This document shows positions 25,831-34,800 of a stretch of DNA of 64,000 nt, piece by piece; positions within the stretch are counted from its first letter, which is position 1; each line of letters begins with the position of its first letter. Made by a program: the position numbers and the translations under genes. Under the pieces are notes generated by a model. That model saw nothing but the letters and a program-made list of their open reading frames with translations, was not told the DNA's origin and searched no databases. Origin of the DNA: Streptomyces sp. CB02058 (GTDB lineage Bacteria > Actinomycetota > Actinomycetes > Streptomycetales > Streptomycetaceae); assembly GCF_001905505.1 (NCBI RefSeq), contig NZ_LIPG01000003.1, positions 992,001-1,056,000 on the forward strand, read 5' to 3'.

Positions 25831-28800
25831 CGCCCCGTGGGCGCCGCCGGTGGTGTGCGGCGACGCGACGCGGGCGACGAACCCATCGCCATCGTGGCGA
25901 TGGGCTGCCGGCTTCCGGGCGGCATCGCGTCGCCCGACGACCTGTGGCGCCTCGTCGCCGAGGGCGGTGACGCCATCTCTCCCTTCCCCGACGACAGGGG
26001 GTGGGACCTCGAGGGCCTCTACGACCCGGACCCCGACAGCCCCGGCACGTCCTATGCCCGGCACGGCGGATTCCTCCAGGACGCAGGAGCCTTCGACGCG
26101 GAGTTCTTCGACATCTCCCCGCGTGAGGCGCTGGCGATGGACCCGCAGCAGCGGCAGCTGCTGGAGGTGTCGTGGGAGGTCTTCGAGCGAGCGGGCATCG
26201 ACCCGACCTCACTGCGCGGCAGCGGCGTCGGCGTGTTCACCGGAGTGATGTACCACGACTACGCCACCGAGCTGGGCCGTGTCCCCGACGGACTCGAAGG
26301 CTATCTGGGCACGGGCAACGCGGGGAGTGTGGCGTCGGGGCGGGTGTCCTACGCGCTGGGGCTGGAGGGTCCCGCGGTGACGGTGGACACGGCGTGCTCG
26401 TCGTCGCTGGTCGCGGTGCATCTGGCGGCCCAGGCCCTGCGGGCGGGCGAATGCGCGCTGGCCCTCGCCGGTGGCGTGGCGATCATGGCGAAGCCCACCT
26501 CGTTCGTGGAGTTCTCCCGGCAGCGCGCGCTCGCGGCCGACGGCCACGCCAAGCCGTACGCCGAGGCCGCCGACGGCACGGCCTGGTCCGAGGGCGTCGG
26601 TGTGCTGCTGTTGGAGCGGTTGTCGGATGCTCGGCGGTTGGGGCATGAGGTGTTGGCGGTGGTGCGTGGTTCTGCGGTGAATCAGGATGGTGCGTCGAAT
26701 GGTTTGACTGCGCCGAATGGTCCGTCGCAGGAGCGGGTGATTCGTGCGGCGTTGGCGGGTGCGGGGCTTGTTTCCTCCGATGTCGATGTGGTGGAGGGTC
26801 ATGGGACGGGGACGTCTTTGGGTGATCCGATCGAGGCGCAGGCGTTGTTGGCGACGTATGGGCAGGGGCGGTTGCCTGGTCGTCCGTTGTGGTTGGGGTC
26901 GTTGAAGTCGAACATCGGTCATACGCAGGCTGCTGCTGGTGCTGCGGGGATCATCAAGATGGTTCAGGCGATCCGGGAGGGTGTGCTTCCTCGGACGCTG
27001 CATGTTGACGTGCCGTCCTCGAAGATCGACTGGGATGCGGGCTCGGTCGAGCTGCTGACCGAGGCTCAGCCCTGGCCCGAGGTGGACCGACCTCGCCGGG
27101 CTGGTGTGTCGTCGTTCGGCGTGAGCGGCACGAACGCCCACGTCATTCTTGAGCAGGCACCGGTTCGTCCCGACGACGAGGCACCCGCAGAATCCGGTGT
27201 CACGCCGGCCGTCGTGCCATGGATCGTGTCGGCACGCACGGCGCAGGCCCTGCGCGCTCAGACCGAACTACTTGAGGCCTTCGCGCGACGGACCGACGCG
27301 ACGCCTGTTGCGATCGGGCGGGCGCTCGTGTCGCGGGCGGGGCTGGAACACCGTGCGGTGGTTCTGGGTGACCTGGATGGCTTGTCCGCGCTGGCGCGTG
27401 GCGAGGAGCTCGGTTCGGTGGTGTCGGGCCAGGCGGATGTTTCGGGGCGCACGGTGTTCGTGTTCCCTGGTCAGGGTTCGCAGTGGGTGGGGATGGGTGC
27501 GGCGCTGCTGGAGTCTTCCCCGGTGTTCTCCGAGGTGTTCACGCAGGTCAGTGGTGTGCTGGAGTCGGTGAGTGGTTGGTCGGCCCTGGATGTGGTGCGG
27601 GGTGTCGAGGGTGCGGTGGCGTTGGGCCGGGTGGATGTGGTGCAGCCGGTCTCGTTCGCGGTGATGGTGTCCTTGGCCCGGCTGTGGGAGTCGTTCGGGG
27701 TGCGTCCGGATGCGGTGCTGGGGCATTCGCAGGGTGAGATCGCGGCCGCTCATGTCGCTGGTGTGTTGTCGTTGGAGGACGCGGCGCGGGTGGTGGTGTT
27801 GCGCAGTCGTGCGATCGCGGACGGGCTGGCGGGTCGTGGTGGCATGGTCTCGGTCGGTCTGCCGGTTGCCGACGTGGTCGAACGCCTGGGTGAGGGTGTG
27901 GAGTTGGCGGCGGTCAACGGTCCGTCGTCGGTGGTGGTTGCCGGTGACGTGGGTGCTCTGGAGCGTTTGTTCGGGGAGTTGGAGTCCGAGGGTGTGCGGG
28001 TGCGCCGGATACCGGTGGACTACGCCTCGCACACGTCTCATGTCGAGTTGATCCAGGGCGAGTTGTCGAGGGTTCTGGAAGGCCTGCAGCCTGGTAGGGC
28101 GAAGGTGCCGTTCTTCTCCTCGGTGGAGGGTCGTTGGCTGGATGGTCCGGAACTCGATGCCGGTTACTGGTTCCGGAATCTGCGCGGCACGGTCGGTTTC
28201 GCCGAGGCCGTGGAAGCGCTGGTCGGTGAGGACTTCCGGGCGTTCGTCGAGGTCAGTTCGCATCCGGTACTCGCGCACAGCGTCCAGGAGATCCTGGACG
28301 AGCACAGCGAAGCCCCGTCCGTGGTCACCGGCACCCTGCGCCGCGACGACGGTGACCTCGACCGCGTCCTGAAGTCCGCGGCCGAACTACACGTACGCGG
28401 CGTCCACGTCGACTGGTCACCCGCCTTCGGCGAACACAAGGGCACACACGTCCAGTTGCCGACGTACGCCTTCCAACACCAGCACTACTGGCTGAGGCCG
28501 GTGGGCGGCACGGGTGATCTCGCTGCTGCTGGACTGGAGTCGGGCGGCCATCCGTTGCTCCACGCGGTCGTCACGCCGGCCGGTGGTGGAGCTGCGGTCT
28601 TCTCCAGCAGGCTGACTCAGGCCGGTCAGCCGTGGCTGGCCGATCACCGGCTGGGGGACGCGGCGCTGCTCCCGGGCACCGCACTGCTCGACGTACTCCT
28701 CCATATCGGGGAACGTCTCCAGCTCCCGGCCGTGGACGAACTCACGATCTCCGCTCCGGTCGTCATTCCCGACGGCGGTGGGGTCGACATCCAGGTCACC

Positions 28801-31800
28801 GTGGAGGAGGCCACCGACAGCGGGCGGGCCGTACGGGTGTACTCGCGGGAGGGTGCCGACGACCCGTGGACCGAGAACGCCACCGGTGTACTGGTGGCCT
28901 CCGCGGCACCGGCCACAGACGCGGTCCCGTACTCCTGGCCGCCCGCCGACGCCCGGCCGATCGGCCTCGACGGGTTCTACGACTCCCTGACCGTGGACTA
29001 CGGTCCCGCGTTCAGAGCGGTGGAAGCCGTCTGGGCCCAGGAGGGCCGGCTCTACGCGGATCTCCGGCTTCCGGAGCCCGGCGCGGGCTCCGCCGACGAC
29101 CCCGACGGCTACGGGATCCACCCCGCACTGCTCGACGCGGCGCTGCACCCGCTCGGGGTCTCCGGCTTCTTCGAAGATCCTGAGCAACCCCGACTGGCGT
29201 TCTCCTGGTCGGGCGTCCGACTCCACGCCGCCGGAGCGCGTTCGCTCCGCGTGGTCCTGGACCGGGTGGGCCCCGACACCGTGTCGATCAGCGCCTCCGA
29301 CGACACCGGGGCGCCGGTGCTCGACATCGACGCGCTGACCGTACGGCCGGTGGACCCGGCGCGGATTCGCGGGGGCGCCGGGCGCACGGGAGGTTCCCTC
29401 TACGAAGTCACCTGGGTGCCCGTGCCGGAGGCCGCCGGAGCCGCCCCCGAGGGTGAGGAGTGGGCCTTCCACCCGCACACGGGTACCGGACCGGTGCCCC
29501 CTGTGGTGGTCCTCAGGGCAGGCGGCGGAGATCCGGAGCAGAGTGTTCCGGCCAGGGTCCACGCTGTCGGGCTGGAAGTCCTGTCGGCGTTGCAGGACTG
29601 GCTGGCCGACCCGCGTACCCAGTCCTCACGCCTGGTGGTGGCCACCCTCCGGGACGATCTGGTCCAGGAGCCGGTCGGGGGTCTGATCCGCACGGCCCAG
29701 TCCGAGCACCCCGGCCGGCTCGGCCTGCTCGAAGTCGACCGGTTCGACACCGAAACGGTGTCGGTGGGGCTCGGCGAAGCCTTGCGGGACGAGCCGCGGA
29801 TCGCCGTGCGGGACCGCCGGGCGTTCGTCGCCCGGCTGACGCGGCCGGACATACCGGCCGTCCCCGCGCCTGTGCGGCTGGCCGAAGGAACCGTACTCGT
29901 CACGGGTGCCGGGGGAGGCCTGGGCAGACTGGTCGCCGAACACCTGGTCCGCTCCCACGGCGTGGCCGAGATCGTGCTGCTCTCCCGTTCGGGAATCGCG
30001 GACGAGCAGCTCGCAGCTCTCTCGGCTTCCGGCGTCCGCGTCACGGCGGTGGCGGCCGATGCCGCGGTCCGGGAGGAGCTGGCGAAGGTCGTCGCCTCGG
30101 TGGCGGACCGTCTGACCGCCGTGGTGCATGTGGCGGGAGTGGTCGCGGACGGAGTGATCGGTGACCTGAGCCAGGAACAGTGGCACACCGCTCTCCGGCC
30201 GAAGGTGGACGCGGCCTGGCACCTGCACGAGCTCACCCGGAATCTGGACCTCAAGGCCTTCGTCCTGTACTCGTCGGCCTCGTCGACCTTCGGGGGAGCC
30301 GGGCAGGGCAACTACGCGGCGGGGAACGCCTTCCTCGACGCCCTCGCACGACACCGTCGTGACCAGGGCCTGCCCGCCGTCTCACTCGCCTGGGGCCTGT
30401 GGGCCGAGCAGGCCGGGATGGGCGGCCGGCTCAGCGACACCGACCTGGCCAGGATGGCCCGCGCCGGTACGCGCCCCCTGTCCGCCGAGCAAGGACTCGC
30501 GCTGTTCGACACGGCACTTGAGAGCGCCAGTCCGGCACTGGTGCCGATCAGGCTGGACCTCGGCGCCGTACGGCGCGGCAGAGAGGTGCCCGCGCTGCTC
30601 CGTGCGCTGGTGCCCGAGTCTGCGCGGCGGACCGTACGGCGCGACCGGACGGACAACGGCGGTACCGGTGCGGCGCTGACACGTCGGCTCGCTGGGCTCG
30701 AAGCCCCGGAACAGCAGGACGTCCTGATCGAACTGGTCCGCAGCAGCGCGGCTTCCGTCCTGGGCCATGCCACCGCGGACTCCATCGACGCGCAGCGCGC
30801 CTTCAAGGAGCTTGGCGTCGACTCGCTCACCGCCGTGGAACTGCGGAATCGGCTGACGGCCGCGACCGGGCTCAAGCTGCCGGTCACCCTGGTCTTCAAC
30901 TATCCGACGGTCACCGGGCTCGCCGTCCACCTGCACCGCGAACTGGTCGGCGACGCGGAGGCTCCGCTCGTACAGAAGCGCTCCGAGAGCGCGCCGCGCC
31001 CGACCACCGGGGAGACCGCCCGCACCGACGACCCGGTGGTGATCGTGGCGATGGGCTGCCGCTTCCCGGGAGACCTGTCGTCCGCCGAGGACCTCTGGCA
31101 GCTGCTCTCCGACGGCGGCGACGCCATCACCGGACTGCCCACGGACCGTGGATGGGACCTGGACGGCCTCTACGACCCGGACCCGGACGCCCCCGGCAAG
31201 ACCTACGTCCAGGGAGGGGGATTCCTCCAGGGCGTGGGCGACTTCGACGCGTCCTTCTTCGGGATCAACCCGCGTGAGGCGCTGGCGATGGACCCGCAGC
31301 AGCGGCAGCTGCTGGAGGTGTCGTGGGAGGTCTTCGAGCGTGCGGGCATCGACCCGACCTCGCTGAAGGGCACACCCACCGGAGTGTTCGTCGGCACCCA
31401 CGGTCAGGACTACGGCACCGGGGACACCGCTGGACAGGCCGACGAGGGGTACCTCGTGACCGGCAACGCGGGCAGCGTCCTCTCCGGCCGCGTCGCGTAC
31501 AGCCTGGGTCTGGAGGGCCCGGCGCTGACCGTGGACACCGCCTGCTCGTCCTCGCTGGTGTCCCTGCACCTGGCCGCCCAGGCGCTGCGCAACGACGAGT
31601 GCTCCATGGCCATCGCGGGTGGCGTCTCGATCATGTCGACGCTCGAAGGAGTCGTCGGATTCAGCCGGCAGCGCGGACTCGCCACGGACGGCCGCAGCAA
31701 GGCGTACGCCGACAGTGCCGACGGGTTCGGTATGTCGGAGGGTGTGGCGGTTCTGCTGTTGGAGCGGTTGTCGGATGCTCGGCGGTTGGGGCATGAGGTG

Positions 31801-34800
31801 TTGGCGGTGGTGCGTGGTTCTGCGGTGAATCAGGATGGTGCGTCGAATGGTTTGACTGCGCCGAATGGTCCGTCGCAGGAGCGGGTGATTCGTGCGGCGT
31901 TGGCGGGTGCGGGTCTGTCGGCGGTGGATGTCGATGTGGTGGAGGGTCATGGGACGGGGACGTCTTTGGGTGATCCGATCGAGGCGCAGGCGTTGTTGGC
32001 GACGTATGGGCAGGGGCGGTTGCCTGGTCGTCCGTTGTGGTTGGGGTCGTTGAAGTCGAACATCGGTCATACGCAGGCTGCTGCTGGTGCTGCGGGGATC
32101 ATCAAGATGGTTCAGGCGATCCGGGAGGGTGTGCTTCCTCGGACGCTGCATGTGGATGAGCCGTCCTCGAAGATCGACTGGGATGCGGGCTCGGTCGAAC
32201 TGCTGAGGGAGGCGCGGCAGTGGCCCGAGGTGGACCGACCTCGACGCGCCGGTGTGTCCGCCTTCGGAGTGAGCGGGACCAACGCCCACGTCATCCTGGA
32301 GGAGGCGCCGGCGGATTCCGACGATCGGACTTCGGTGGATTCCTACGATCAGACGTCGGTGGATCCGGCCCATGCCCCGGCCGTCGTGCCGTGGGTGCTC
32401 TCCGGGGCGTCCGAGGGGGCGCTGAGGGGGCAGGCCGCGCGCCTTGATTCGTTCGTGAGGGAGCGTCCCGAGCTGAGTTCCGCCGCTGTCGGACGTGCGC
32501 TGGCGACGACACGGGGCACCTTCGCCCACCGTGCGGTGGTTCTGGCCGATGACCTGGATGGCTTGTCCGCGCTCGCGCGTGGTGAGGAGCTCGGTTCGGT
32601 GGTGTCGGGCCAGGCGGATGTTTCGGGGCGCACGGTGTTCGTGTTCCCTGGTCAGGGTTCGCAGTGGGTGGGGATGGGTGCGGCGCTGCTGGAGTCTTCC
32701 CCGGTGTTCTCCGAGGTGTTCACGCAGGTCAGTGGTGTGCTGGAGTCGGTGAGTGGTTGGTCGGCCCTGGATGTGGTGCGGGGTGTCGAGGGTGCGGTGG
32801 CGTTGGGCCGGGTGGATGTGGTGCAGCCGGTCTCGTTCGCGGTGATGGTGTCCTTGGCCCGGCTGTGGGAGTCGTTCGGGGTGCGTCCGGATGCGGTGCT
32901 GGGGCATTCGCAGGGTGAGATCGCGGCCGCTCATGTCGCTGGTGTGTTGTCGTTGGAGGACGCGGCGCGGGTGGTGGTGTTGCGCAGTCGTGCGATCGCG
33001 GACGGGCTGGCGGGCCGTGGTGGCATGGTCTCGGTCGGCCTGCCGGTTGCCGACGTGGTCGAACGTCTGGGTGACGGTGTGGAGTTGGCGGCGGTCAACG
33101 GTCCGTCCTTGGTGGTGGTTGCCGGTGACGTGGGTGCTCTGGAGCGTTTGTCCGGGGAGTTGGAGTCCGAGGGTGTGCGGGTGCGCCGGATACCGGTGGA
33201 CTACGCCTCGCACACGTCTCATGTCGAGTTGATCGAGCATGAGTTGGGCTCTCTGCTCGACGGTCTGAAGCCGGGCAGCGTAACGGTCCCGTTTTTCTCG
33301 TCCGTCGAGGGTCGTTGGCTGGATGGTCCGGAGCTGGACGGTGGGTACTGGTTCCGGAATCTGCGGAGCACGGTCGGTTTCGCCGGGGCCGTGGAAGCGT
33401 TGGTGGGTGAGGGGTTCCGGGCGTTCGTCGAGGTCAGTTCGCATCCGGTACTCGCGCACAGCGTTCAGGAGATCCTGGACGAGCACGGGGATGTGGCCTC
33501 CGTGGTCACCGGTACCCTGCGTCGCGACGACGGTGACCTCGACCGTGTACTGAAGTCCGCGGCCGAACTCCACGTACGCGGCGTCCACGTCGACTGGACA
33601 CCCGCCTTCGGCGAACACAAGGGCACACACGTCCAGTTGCCGACGTACGCCTTCCAACACCAGCGCTACTGGCTTGAGGCGCCGCACGGTACGAGCGATG
33701 TCTCGACCGCCGGGCAGACCCCGGCCGGACACCCTCTGCTCGGGGCGGTCGTCGGACTGCCGGATGCGAGCGGAGAGCTGTTCACCAGCCGGCTGTCGCT
33801 GCGCGCCCAGCCGTGGCTGGCGGACCACACGGTCTCCGGCACTGTGCTGCTCCCCGGGGCCGCGTTCCTGGAGCTGGCGCTCCGTGCCGGGGAAGAGGCC
33901 GGCCTGGACACCGTGGACGAACTGGTCATCGCCTCTCCCCTCGCCCTGCCCGAACACGGTTCTCTGCAACTGCGGTTGGCCCTCGACGGGAAGGACGAGT
34001 CGGGCCATCGGCCCTTGCGCATCTACTCGCGCCCGGAGGAGTCCGGTCCCGACGCCCTCTGGGACAAGCACGTCGATGCCCTTCTCTCGTCATCCGGGCG
34101 GACGCCGGACTTCGGCTACGAGCAGTGGCCTCCGGTGGGTGCGGAGCCGGTGTCCGTCGAGGGGTTCTACGACGGTCTCGCGGCGAAGGGGTATGCGTAC
34201 GGGCCTGCGTTCCGGGGGGTGCGGGCGGCGTGGCGGCGTGGGCGGGAGGTGTTCGCGGAGCTGGCGTTGCCCGACGACCTGGTCTCCGAGGCCGGCCGGT
34301 ACGGTCTGCACCCGGCGCTGCTGGACGCCGCGCTGCAGGCGGCCAATTTCGGCGCGGCGCCGACCGCGGAGCCCGGGCATGTGCTCCTGCCGTTCTCCTG
34401 GAACGGCACCGCGTTGCACGCCGTCGGCGCAACCACTCTCAGGGTGCACGCCAGGCCGACCGGCGAGGACGGCGTGTCGTTCACCCTCACAGACGGTGCG
34501 GGCCGGCCCGTCGCCGAAATTGGATCCCTGGTTCTGCGCTCGGTGCCGGCCGACCGTGCCACCGGTCGTGGCCCTTCGGTCCGGGACTCCCTCTACCGAC
34601 TGGACTGGACCCCGCTCGGCACCGCACTACCGCGAGGCGGCGAGTCCGTCACTCCTGACAGGGTGCTCGATCTGACGGCCGAGCATGCGGCCCAAGACCC
34701 GCAGGCCGCACGTGACGTGGTGGTGCGGGCACTCGATTCGCTCCAGCGGCACACCTCCGATTCCGACTCCCCCGGCAGCGGGCCTCTCGTCGTCCTCACG

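Larger units (their letters stand above)
25877..30950 (+). other. PKS extension module 1: KS-AT-DH-KR-ACP
   Basis: The KS is intact (Cys1275 in TACSSS; His in HGTGTS and NIGHTQ). The AT is methylmalonyl-type (GHSQG, YASH). The DH His motif reads HRLGDAALLP, so the expected Gly four residues after His is Asp, while the second motif LLDAALH (Asp2188) is intact; activity is doubtful. The KR has Tyr2581 and Asp2526 in GVVADG at the position of the third residue of LDD, predicting a B-type alcohol. It would reduce the benzylic carbonyl derived from AHBA. Confidence 0.85.

Noticed and set aside
30382..34071. A 1229-codon open frame antisense to the PKS
   Set aside because: It mirrors the PKS codon structure (GC-rich third positions leave the opposite frame open), recurs at each repeated module and contains no domain.
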